Part shown: piece after piece, positions 43,756-52,700 of the stretch
How the letters are laid out: the number at the start of each line of letters is the position of its first letter
Numbering within the stretch: the stretch's first letter is position 1
NCBI GenBank assembly: GCA_002419465.1
Contig: DIGE01000016.1
Coordinates: forward strand, 96,478-160,477
Length of the DNA stretch: 64,000 nucleotides
Direction: 5' to 3'
Origin: Geobacter sp. UBA5730
Lineage (GTDB): Bacteria; Desulfobacterota; Desulfuromonadia; Geobacterales; Pseudopelobacteraceae
Translations under genes and position numbers: made by a program
Notes under the pieces: model-generated
The model's database searches: none
What the model was told of the DNA's origin: nothing
What the model saw: the letters and a program-made list of their open reading frames with translations, nothing else

Positions 43756-45185
43756 AACTGCAACGCAAGCCGGTTAAAAAGACGACTGCCGCTCCCCATG
43801 GCAAGGACGTTGATCCGGGTTCAGGCCCACGGCGCGGCCAGCTACTGGAATTGACCATTGAACGGCTCGACCCGGAAGGGTTGGGGGTGGCCCACTTTGA
43901 GGGCAAAACCATTCTGGTGGCCGGCACCCTGCCGCAGGATCGCTGCATGGCGCGGATCAGTCACCTGGGCAAGACGGCGGTGTATGCCGATCTGGTCAGG
44001 ATGGTGCTGCCATCGTCGTTGCGCACCAAGCAGCCGATCTGTGGAGATGCCGGGTTGTGTCTGGGCTGTGCGTTGATCGGGATGCGCTATGCTGAGCAGG
44101 TCACCTGGAAGCATGAACAGGTGCGGGGTGAGTTGGCAACCTACCCGACCCTGCAAAAGGTGACGGTGCAGCCGGTGCTCAGTCCCAACCAGCGGATGCA
44201 TTATCGCACCACCGCCAAGCTTGCGGTGGCCGGCACCCATGCCGAGCCGTACATCGGTATCTACCGCCGGGCCAGCCATGATGTGGTCGATCTGGAGGAG
44301 TGCCCCCTGCATCATGCTTTGGTGAACCGGGTGATCAAGGCCACCCGTGAGGGGATCAGCAAGCTCAAGGTGCCGATCTGGCAGGAGAAGAACAAATCCG
44401 GGATCCTGCGTTATCTGGTGGTACGGGTCTCTGCCAGCACCGGTGCGGCCATGGTGACCTTCGTGACCTCTCGCCGTGCCTTTAACGAGATTCATCATCT
44501 GGCCCGCTATGTTCAGGAGCGGATACCGCAGGTGGTGGTGGTCTGTCAGAACGTAAACTCCAGCGAAGGCAACGTGATCTTTGGCTCCCACGATCACTTT
44601 CTGACCAAGCAGCAGACTATCCAGGACCGGATTGGTGAGGTGGAGGTGCTGATCTCGCCCCGTTCGTTTCTGCAGGTACACAACGAGGCGGCGGCGCTGC
44701 TCTACAACGCGGTGCTGGAGCGGGCCGGACTGGATGGGCGGCAGACGGTGCTGGATCTGTACTGCGGCATCGGCGGTATCGCCATGACCCTGGCGCCTCA
44801 CGCCAAACGGGTGTTGGGCGTTGAAGTAAATGCCGAGGCAGTCGCCGATGCCCGGCGCAACGCCAAGCTGAACAACCGTCGCAACTGCCGTTTTGAGGCC
44901 GGTGATGTGGCTGAACTGTTGACTGATCTGGCCGAGGATGGCGAACGGTTTGATCTGGTGGTGTTGAACCCGCCCCGCAAGGGCTGCGATCGGGAGGTGC
45001 TGCAGCAGGTTTCAGAACTCGCGCCGCAGCGGATCATCCATGTTTCCTGTTCGCCTCAGACCCTGGCCCGCGACCTGGATATTCTGAACGGGCTGGGCTA
45101 TGCCTGTCGCGAACTGCAGCCGGTGGATATGTTCCCTCAGACTCCCCATGTGGAAAACGTGGCGTTGTTGGAGCGGCGGGTTTGA
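43752..45185 (+). CDS. rlmD: Second RlmD/TrmA-family 23S rRNA uracil-C5-methyltransferase
   Basis: 477 residues. A basic N-terminal tail of about 25, a TRAM domain (TIERLDPEGLGVAHFEGK), a Cys set CGDAGLCLGCALIGMRYAEQ, SAM-binding VLDLYCGIGGIAMTLAPHA, NPPRKGCD, and catalytic VSCSPQTLARDLD. Paralogue of 24929-26236. With RlmB it forms an rRNA-modification pair. It may target U747 or U1939; sequence alone does not decide which paralogue does which. Confidence 0.88.
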   Translation: MKLQRKPVKKTTAAPHGKDVDPGSGPRRGQLLELTIERLDPEGLGVAHFEGKTILVAGTLPQDRCMARISHLGKTAVYADLVRMVLPSSLRTKQPICGDAGLCLGCALIGMRYAEQVTWKHEQVRGELATYPTLQKVTVQPVLSPNQRMHYRTTAKLAVAGTHAEPYIGIYRRASHDVVDLEECPLHHALVNRVIKATREGISKLKVPIWQEKNKSGILRYLVVRVSASTGAAMVTFVTSRRAFNEIHHLARYVQERIPQVVVVCQNVNSSEGNVIFGSHDHFLTKQQTIQDRIGEVEVLISPRSFLQVHNEAAALLYNAVLERAGLDGRQTVLDLYCGIGGIAMTLAPHAKRVLGVEVNAEAVADARRNAKLNNRRNCRFEAGDVAELLTDLAEDGERFDLVVLNPPRKGCDREVLQQVSELAPQRIIHVSCSPQTLARDLDILNGLGYACRELQPVDMFPQTPHVENVALLERRV

Positions 45186-45263
45186 ACTTGACAGACGCCG
45201 TGCTTTTGTCACGGTGTGATGCAGATGGTCGTGTTGCACAACATACGGTAAGGGAGAGGGCCT

Positions 45264-45279
45264 TGGCACAAATACTGCG
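45264..45279 (+). promoter_or_regulatory. Orphan sigma-54-like promoter
   Basis: TGGCAC-N5-CTGCG with exact GG-N10-GC spacing (GG 45265-45266, GC 45277-45278), pointing right. Predicted start near 45290 lies inside the MITE-like element, and no plus-strand gene follows before xseA at 46944. It either lost its gene or drives a non-coding or antisense RNA. An inverted repeat TGTTG-CA-CAACA lies about 30 bases upstream. Confidence 0.5.
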
Positions 45280-45281
45280 CT

Positions 45282-45462
45282 TAGCAGGCTGTTGAAATTT
45301 AACGAGTCAGTTACACTGATTTATAATACATTTTTGCGTATAACATCTCTGAATCATTGAGAAAAGTTATGCTCAGACACGACAGTAAAACAGAAGCACT
45401 ATTTGCACATGTGACGCCTGAATCCTTTGTTCCCAATTAAGTCGAATTTCAACGACCTGCTA
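45282..45462. mobile_element. MITE-like element with 18-bp terminal inverted repeats
   Basis: Termini at 45282-45299 and 45445-45462 are inverted repeats, 16 of 18 matching, starting TAGCAGGCTGTTGAAATT. The 181-bp element is AT-rich and has no coding potential. The AGCAGGCTGTTGAA type of end is common on transposons, so a transposase elsewhere could move it. No clear target duplication is seen, possibly TA. The right end contains the stop codon of the ParA-like gene. Confidence 0.7.
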
Positions 45463-46852
45463 GGGCCAGGAAATCTGCCACTCGACGGTGTAACTCCTGT
45501 AGCTGGCGATAGTGCTGCTCCTGCAGCACCAGTTCGGGACGCTGCTCATCCACCGGATGTACCGCCAGCCAACTGTTCCGCAATCCACCGCCATCTCCTG
45601 CCAGTGATTCATTCAATAACAGATACAGCTGATCATGCACGCCGTCAAAGCGGCCTTCTGTAAAGCCGGTCAACGAAACAGTGCGCTCCAGCAGAGCACT
45701 GCCTCGCTGATCAAACTGTATGAAGCGCAGCCGGTAGTCACCGTCAGGGGTCTTTTGCGGCAAAAATACCGACATTGACTCCCGTGCACTTTCACGGATC
45801 ATCTGCAGTGAAAGGGCATGGACCTCCTCGTTCGGTGCTGGCAGGTTGTAGAGCGTCCCCCGCAGCATCTCCACAAAACAGTCACTGTGCAGAAAACCAC
45901 GCGCGTTCCGGTCGGCTGATTCATAGAAAAAACCTTTGCCGGTTGGCCCTTCCAATGCCCTGCCGCAGATCACGCAGTGGGCCGGTATCCCCTCCAGCCT
46001 GGCCAGGAATGCCTCTTTCTTCTGGGTTTCCTGCTCCTGCAGCCAGCAGTGATACAGACAGGCGCGGGGTTCAGGCGTGTGATGGTAACTGTTCAGGATA
46101 TCCTGGGCCAACTCGGTGAACTGCGTATGCACCTCGGTTTCACGGGCATGGGTCAGAATCGGGTAGATCTTGCCGTCCGGGTTGGTGTTGAGGCTCTCTA
46201 CCTTGGGGCTCTTGGAAATGTAGGTCTCCAGGCAGCGGTAGCCCCGGTTAATGGCAAAGCCTTTCAAGAGGTCGCGCTGATCCTTGAAGATGCCATCATA
46301 CTTGATCCGGTTGTCGATCAGGCAAGGGATCAATGACAGGGATTTTTTGTCAATACCCCGCTGGTCGAACAGGGCAAAGATATGCTTGCAGTTTTCCAGG
46401 CTGGACATATCCTTTACCGGGATCAGTACGCGGTCGGCAGCATACAGGGCGTTCTGGGTCAGGATATTCAGATCGGGCCTGGTATCGATCAGCACGATCC
46501 CTGACAAGCCGGATTCAGCCATCATCCGGCAGAGCGCCATCGGTCCCTTGAACTCCTGGTACAACTCGGTCAGATGGTTGGATGAAGGGATATAATCCAC
46601 CCCATATTGTCCCTGCAGTACCAGTTCTGATGCCGGCGTACCGGTCAGCAGCTGCTCAACCGTGCCTTTGCTCGTTTGACCCTTCAGCTCAAACATCTTG
46701 TCCACGGTGAAATGGTTGTCAAAGGAGATAATGGTTACTGCCAGGTCTGGCAGCATCGCCTTCAGGTAGATCGCCAGGTTGGTGGTCAGGGTGGTTTTGC
46801 CGACCCCGCCTTTTTCAGAGGAGATGGTCAGGATAAAGGGGAAGTTGTTCAT
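45449..46852 (-). CDS. ParA-like ATPase with unusual Cys-containing C-terminal half
   Basis: 467 residues from ATG 46852. The first 250 residues are a ParA/MinD ATPase: SSEKGGVGKTTLTTNLA (deviant Walker A), IVLIDTRPDLN, RVLIPVKDMSSLEN. The second half is not recognised; it holds a possible zinc knuckle CVICG ... HSDC around 330-355 and a beta-rich tail. TTGACC-N17-TATGAT sits so that RNA would start at this ATG; an upstream ATG (46864) with GAGG is an alternative. No ParB follows. The stop lies in the MITE end, so the C-terminus LAGR comes from the element. Confidence 0.82.
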   Translation of the reverse strand: MNNFPFILTISSEKGGVGKTTLTTNLAIYLKAMLPDLAVTIISFDNHFTVDKMFELKGQTSKGTVEQLLTGTPASELVLQGQYGVDYIPSSNHLTELYQEFKGPMALCRMMAESGLSGIVLIDTRPDLNILTQNALYAADRVLIPVKDMSSLENCKHIFALFDQRGIDKKSLSLIPCLIDNRIKYDGIFKDQRDLLKGFAINRGYRCLETYISKSPKVESLNTNPDGKIYPILTHARETEVHTQFTELAQDILNSYHHTPEPRACLYHCWLQEQETQKKEAFLARLEGIPAHCVICGRALEGPTGKGFFYESADRNARGFLHSDCFVEMLRGTLYNLPAPNEEVHALSLQMIRESARESMSVFLPQKTPDGDYRLRFIQFDQRGSALLERTVSLTGFTEGRFDGVHDQLYLLLNESLAGDGGGLRNSWLAVHPVDEQRPELVLQEQHYRQLQELHRRVADFLALAGR

Positions 46853-46908
46853 GGCGCGCATCATAGGCAAAACCTCTGCCAGGGTCAACCTTGCTGTGAC
46901 CGGCTGGT

Positions 46909-46937
46909 TTGACCACGGTCGAACCCTGTGCTAGGTT
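46909..46937 (+). promoter_or_regulatory. Probable xseA promoter
   Basis: TTGACC (46909-46914) and TAGGTT (46932-46937), spacing 17, only 6 bases before the xseA ATG, so any leader is a base or so. A mirror TTGACC with TATGAT (46865-46860) reads leftwards into the ParA-like gene; the two -35 boxes are about 20 bases apart. Confidence 0.4.
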
Positions 46938-46943
46938 GTTGCC

Positions 46944-48284
46944 ATGGATCTCTTCGGTGAACAAACCATCATCTCGGTTTCCCGTCTGACTACGCTGCTC
47001 AAGGATGTGTTGGAAGAGAATTTCAGCCATGTCTGGGTGGAGGGCGAGCTGTCCAACCTCTCCCAGCCGGCCTCTGGACATCTCTATTTTACGCTCAAGG
47101 ACAGCGGCGCCATGCTGCGTTGCGTCATGTTCCGCAGCAGCGCCAAGGCTCTCAGGTTGCGCCTGGAAGACGGAATGGCCCTGGTGGTGCGGGGACGGCT
47201 TTCGGTCTACGACCAACGGGGTGAGTACCAGCTGATCTGCGAATACCTCGAACCACGGGGCGCTGGTGCCCTGCAGTTGGCCTTCATGCAGTTGAAAGAG
47301 AAGCTCGCCGGGGAGGGGCTGTTTGATGAGGCCGGCAAGTTACCTCTGCCGTCCTTGCCGCAACGGGTCGGGGTCGTTACCTCGTCCAGTGGCGCTGCAA
47401 TCCACGATATTCTGAATGTGCTGGGCAGACGCTGTGCCGCACTGGATCTGTTGCTCTACCCGGTGCGGGTACAAGGGGAGGGGGCCGGGGCTGAGATCGC
47501 CCGGGCTATCGACGACCTGAACCGTTTGAAGACGGTCGATGTCCTGATCGTGGGGCGTGGCGGCGGTTCTCTGGAAGACCTGTGGGCGTTCAATGAAGAG
47601 ACGGTCGCTCGCGCGGTGCATCGCTCCAGGATACCGGTTATCTCGGCGGTGGGACACGAGACCGACTGGACCATCTGTGATTTTGTGGCCGACCTGCGGG
47701 CCCCGACACCCTCAGCGGCTGCCGAGCTGGTCTGTGCCAGCAGCCAACAGCTACAACAACAACTGGACAGCCTGCAGCACCGTTTACTGCAAACCATCCA
47801 GGGTCAGCTTTCTTTGATGCAACGACGGCTCGAAGGTTTGCAACGGGCTTTGCACGATCCGAGTATCTTGTTGGGCCACCTTGGACAGCGGGTGGATGAC
47901 CTGTCGGAACGTCTGGACAATGGATTGCGCAATCTGTTGGGGCGCAGGCTCGAGCAGCTGGCGCGGCTTGAACAGCAACTGGCCGGCCAGCATCCCGCGG
48001 TCAGGGTAGCCGGCCTGCGCCAACAGCTGATTATCCTGTCGGAGCGCGCTGAACGAAGGGTGACGGCACTGGTGGATCATCTGGGCCGTGAGCATGGTGA
48101 GGCCACGGCCCGTCTTGATACGCTTTCGCCCCTCCAGACCCTGGCCCGGGGCTATAGCGTGGCGGAAACGACCACGGACGGCACGGTGGTGCGGGATGTG
48201 GCACAGCTCACGAGGGGGCAGCAGTTGCGGTTGCGTCTGACCCGTGGTCAGGCGCTGTGCCGGGTGGAACAGACCTCGGTGTGA
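46944..48284 (+). CDS. xseA: Exodeoxyribonuclease VII large subunit
   Basis: 446 residues. OB-fold start (ISVSRLTTLLKDVLEENFSHVWVEGELSNLSQPASGHLYFTLKD), catalytic domain with GVVTSSSGAAIHDIL, RGGGSLEDLWAFNEE and SAVGHETDWTICDFVADLRAPTPSAAAEL, then a long coiled coil and a C-terminal LARGYSV segment. Degrades single-stranded DNA with XseB, which is not adjacent. Confidence 0.96.
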   Translation: MDLFGEQTIISVSRLTTLLKDVLEENFSHVWVEGELSNLSQPASGHLYFTLKDSGAMLRCVMFRSSAKALRLRLEDGMALVVRGRLSVYDQRGEYQLICEYLEPRGAGALQLAFMQLKEKLAGEGLFDEAGKLPLPSLPQRVGVVTSSSGAAIHDILNVLGRRCAALDLLLYPVRVQGEGAGAEIARAIDDLNRLKTVDVLIVGRGGGSLEDLWAFNEETVARAVHRSRIPVISAVGHETDWTICDFVADLRAPTPSAAAELVCASSQQLQQQLDSLQHRLLQTIQGQLSLMQRRLEGLQRALHDPSILLGHLGQRVDDLSERLDNGLRNLLGRRLEQLARLEQQLAGQHPAVRVAGLRQQLIILSERAERRVTALVDHLGREHGEATARLDTLSPLQTLARGYSVAETTTDGTVVRDVAQLTRGQQLRLRLTRGQALCRVEQTSV

Positions 48285-48413
48285 TCGTGAAACACGGAGC
48301 AACAGAGCAACTGTGAAAACAACAAGGATCAAAGGCATTCCAGAACCAAGTCTGGTCTACGGTTGCAGGGGGACCACAAACACGTTTTTCCTCTGTTCTC
48401 TGTGGTTAGTACG

Positions 48414-49703
48414 TTAAAGGTTGCATCGTCCCATAAGTATCCCCTGCTCGATCCCCGTCACCAGTACCGTCACCTCCCGGTTCACCAGTTCTTCCCCACC
48501 TGGATACTGCACCTCCAGATAGTTGCGTGACAGGCCGGTCACCATTCCCTGTTTTGCATCATGGCGCTGACCCAGCACATCCAAGGTTCCACCGATGAAG
48601 CGTTGCTGAAAAACCATGCGTTTGTCAGCTGCCAAACAGCGTAACTGTTCCGCCCGTTTGGTGATGATCTGCGGTGGCACCTGATCCGGCATTTCAGCCG
48701 CCGGGGTGCCGGGTCGTCGTGAGTAGGGGAACACGTGCAGGTCCGCCAGGGGAAGCAGTTCCACCAGACGGCAGGTGGCCTCGTGCTCGGCCTTGCTTTC
48801 GCCGGGAAAACCGGCGATCAGGTCGGCGGCGATGAAGGCATCCGGCAGGGCTACAGCCGCCCGTTCCAGCAGGTCTTGATAAAAGGCTGCCGTGTAGCGC
48901 CGCTTCATCCGTTCCAGCACTGTATCGCAGCCGCTCTGCAAGGGGATATGCAGGTGGTGACAGAGCCGCCCGGATTTGGCAAAGCGCGCCAGCAGATCAT
49001 CGGTCAGTTCGTTGGGTTCGATGGAGCCCAGCCGCAGGCGGGGGTTGCGGGTATCGTCCTCCAGACGGTCAATCAGCCCGGTCAGGCTGTTTGGCGGGGT
49101 CAGGTCCAGGCCGTAGGCTCCCAGATGGATGCCGGTCAGCACCACCTCCTGATAGCCGCCAGCGGTCAGACGCTGCACTGACGTGACAACCTCATCCGGG
49201 GGGACGCTGCGGTTCGGCCCTCGGGCGGATGGCACGATACAGTAGCTGCAGCCGTTTTCACAGCCGTTTTGCACCTGCAGAAAGGCCCGGGTGTGTTCAA
49301 GGTGGCTGGTCAGCCGCAATGGTCCGGCTTGCTTGAGTCTGGACAGGTCGGTTACCTGATGTGTTCCACGGGCGATTGCAGCGACGATCTCCCGTTTTTC
49401 CTCGTTACCCAGCACCTGGTCAAGCTCTGCCAGGGCCGCCAGCGCCTCGGGCTGCACCTGGGCGTAACAGCCGGTGGCCACCACCCTGGCCTGGGGATTG
49501 GTGCGCCGGGCCCGGCGCACCAGACGGCGCGATTCGGCATCGCTTCTGGCAGTAACCGTGCAACTATTGATCAGATACAGGTCGGCCTGTGTAGTAAATG
49601 GTACCAGTTCCCAACCGCATTCACGGAACTGTTCTGCCATGTCGGCGGTCTCAAACTGGTTGACCTTACATCCCAGGGTGGCAATGGCAACGCGTCTGGT
49701 CAT
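48414..49703 (-). CDS. mtaB: tRNA t6A37 methylthiotransferase MtaB
   Basis: 429 residues. An N-terminal UPF0004 domain with three Cys (TLGCKVNQFETA and others), the radical SAM CX3CX2C in NGCENGCSYCIVPSARGPNRS, and a C-terminal TRAM-type domain (EELVNREVTVLVTGIEQGILMG). Adds a methylthio group to threonylcarbamoyladenosine 37 of tRNAs. The GCKVNQFE start marks MtaB rather than MiaB or RimO. Its ATG overlaps the stop of the DUF748 gene. No sequence feature is seen in the 129 bases between it and xseA. Confidence 0.93.
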   Translation of the reverse strand: MTRRVAIATLGCKVNQFETADMAEQFRECGWELVPFTTQADLYLINSCTVTARSDAESRRLVRRARRTNPQARVVATGCYAQVQPEALAALAELDQVLGNEEKREIVAAIARGTHQVTDLSRLKQAGPLRLTSHLEHTRAFLQVQNGCENGCSYCIVPSARGPNRSVPPDEVVTSVQRLTAGGYQEVVLTGIHLGAYGLDLTPPNSLTGLIDRLEDDTRNPRLRLGSIEPNELTDDLLARFAKSGRLCHHLHIPLQSGCDTVLERMKRRYTAAFYQDLLERAAVALPDAFIAADLIAGFPGESKAEHEATCRLVELLPLADLHVFPYSRRPGTPAAEMPDQVPPQIITKRAEQLRCLAADKRMVFQQRFIGGTLDVLGQRHDAKQGMVTGLSRNYLEVQYPGGEELVNREVTVLVTGIEQGILMGRCNL

Positions 49704-52700
49704 GGGGCGATCGGGTCCAGCTCAGCCCGGCTGGCAACCCCTTTTTCCTTTTTGGATGGTTTGTAAATATCGTCCGCCTTCTGGAACAGCCGTTCCTGAG
49801 CCATCTTGCCTGAACCGGTCAGGAAGTTGCGCACGGCAGCCACCCGGTCAGCAGCCAGCTGTTTCAGTTCCTGATCTCCCACTACCGTGTTGGCGATGAT
49901 CAGCTTCTGCATCTCGGCGTCGGGCAGTTCCTTCAACATGCCGATGAAATTGCGCGGTTTGGGAAACTTCTCCTTCAGGTAGACCGCCTTCAGGTAGCGG
50001 GAATATTCATTCGGCTGTATGGCCACCTGCTCAGGAGACTGGCCTTGAGCCACCTTGCCGGCCTTGGCCAGTTCACGGTATTTTTCCTGCTTCATTTTTT
50101 TGCTCAAAAGCTCACTGCGGTAGCCTTCGGCATCCCGCTCCCGGTCCACAAAACCTTTGATCTCAACCTTCAGAGCCGGCCGGTCATTCAACCCTTTGGC
50201 CAGGGTCAGCAGCTTTTGTTGTTCAGGCGGCGTCAGGATGCTGCTGCCAAAGGCAAAGTTGACAGCACTTAGGTCCTCGCTGGAACCCATCATTGAGGAA
50301 AGCAGGGCAAAGGGAGAGGTGGCCGCCTTGACAAACAGGTTCACCACCACCTGCCAGACCACCCCCCAGATGCTGAACTTGGGATCGTCAGTGCGGCCAG
50401 TCACCGGCAGGTCCAGGTGAATCTCACCGTTACGGTCCTTCAAAAGTGCGACCCCCAGACGCACCGGCAGGCTGGTGGCCTTGTCGCTGGCCACCGGCGG
50501 GCCGAAGGTGAACTGATCCACAAATATCTTGTTCTCTGCCTTGAGTTGCTTGTTTTCGATATGGTACTTCAGGTCCAGAAACAGCTTGCCTTTGTCGATC
50601 ACGTAGCCCAGGTAGGTGCCGGAATAGGGGCTGGCTGGCGACAGTTCGATATCTTTAAACGAAATGGTGATATCTACGAACAGATCGTCACGCAGCGGGT
50701 TGATCCGCCCCTTGATCAGCAGAGGCGAGTGGTTTTCCAGGTTACCCCGCAAGTCAACATCGGCAAACTGGTTCATCTCTGACGAAAGCCCGGTCACCCG
50801 GCCCCCCAGCTTGTGGAAGGTGGTTTTGAACTGCTGTGGCAAGTGGGCATCGCTGAAGGCCATGGTGCCGTCCTGGATGGTCAGTTCATCGATCTTGATC
50901 TGGGCTGCCGGTGCCGGCGTTGTGGCTGGTGTCGTTGTGGTCGTCGTCGATGAGACCGGGAGCGTTGCGGCCGGTGGTGGTGTGACCTTTGCGGCGGCCG
51001 ATTGCGCTTCTGGATTGGATACCAGATTTTGCAGGTTCAGGGTGCCGTCCTTACGCACCGCAATCCGCGAATAGACATCGTTCAGGGCGATCTGGCTGAT
51101 CGCCAGCCTGAACGGGGCGATGGTCCCTTTGATCTGGTCCAGCTGCAGGCTTTCCCACTTCAGCAGATCCTCCTCCTGCACCGTGTCCACGGCATGGAAG
51201 TTGCGCAGACCGGCGTTGCCGCTGAAGCTGCCGGTCGGCTTGCCGGTCTTGTCCATGCCCAGATCCAGTCGCATGGCGCTGTCCAGGGTGCCGCCCACAA
51301 AAAAGATATTGACGTTTTCCGGGACATACGCCTCAAAATTTCTGATCGGCAGACGCTTGAAGCCGACCGAGCCCCGGTAGCGGAACGGCTGCGGGGTCAG
51401 GGTGCCCTGCGCATACAGGGGGGCATTCGTGCCGAAGGTGGCGTTGAATTTCAACGGCATCGGCGCGAATTTCGGCCCCTGCAGGTTGCCGGTGGCCAGC
51501 CGGATGTTGCGCAGCTTGAACTCCGGCGGTTCCTCAAAGCTGTTGTCCTTGAAGCCAATGTTCAGACCATTGAGATCGATCTGTTTAACCAGCCAGGAAA
51601 ACGGCCTGGCTTCCCCTTTGGTAGCAGCACTCTTTTTGGTTTGTCTGACAGGCTGGCCGGTGGTTGCAAGGGACGGTTGGGGCGCCAGCAGGGCCTGGGC
51701 CGACAACGAGCCATCCAGCTCACGGGATAGCTTCACCGTCCCTTTGGACAGCTTCACCTCACCCACCTCGGCCCGGTTCTGCTTCTGATTGAAGCCGGCC
51801 CCCTTCACCTCCAGTCGCGACAGGTTCACCCCGTCCTTGTTACCGAATTCAGCCGTCAGGTTCTGCAGGGTTACCGCCACATCATGGGCGTTCAGACCGT
51901 CTGCCGCCGTAAACTCGGCAGCGCCGGTCAGCCCCAGGGTACCTTTGACCGGCCTGGTCAGCAACTTTTGCAGATAGGGCCAGCCTCGTTGCAGCTTGAT
52001 ATCGCTTAGTTTAAAGCTGGTGGTGGCTGCCAGGGGGGTGATGATCGCCGTGCCCGAGGCGTTGATCTGCTCACCCCCGTCACCCTTCAGCGCTAACTCG
52101 TAGGTGGATTTGGCATCCTTTTCTGTGGAGAGGTTGGCAAGTTTAACCGTAATTTCAGATAATGAGGCCTTAAAGCCGCCTTTGGGTTGGCGATCATAGA
52201 AGTGAACCGTACCGTCGGTCAGGGACAGATTAGCCACCTTGAGCTTCAGCGGAGGGGCGTTGTCGGCCTTTTGCTTGTCTGATTGAGCATCCTGTTTTTG
52301 GGGTTTGGGGGTCGATTTTTGGGCTGGCAGCAGCCGCTGGAAATTCAGCCTGCCCTGGGGGTCACGGCTGGCATGGACGGTCAGCCCATCCAGGCTGATC
52401 CGTTCCAGATCCACCAGACGACTGAACAGCTCTACCGCTTTGGCCTGAACGTCAAAGCGGGCAAACGACACCAGCGGTGTGCCATTTTTTTCCGCCACGC
52501 TGATCCCGTCCAGGCGGGTCAGACCGCTAATGGTCAGCTCCGGCTGTTTTGACGCGTGCACCCGGTAGGTTACTGCCAAATGCAGAGTCAGGCTGCCCTT
52601 GTCCAGTTTGACCGGCAGACCGGCCGGCAGGTAGGCCAGGTAGAAAGGCAGATCCAGCCGGTCCAGGTTTAGATTGACCGTGGCCTCCATCGCCTTGGCC

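Noticed and set aside
48285..48413. Small RNA or repeat between xseA and mtaB
   Set aside because: No hairpin with U-tract, promoter or repeat was convincing; it looks like plain intergenic DNA.
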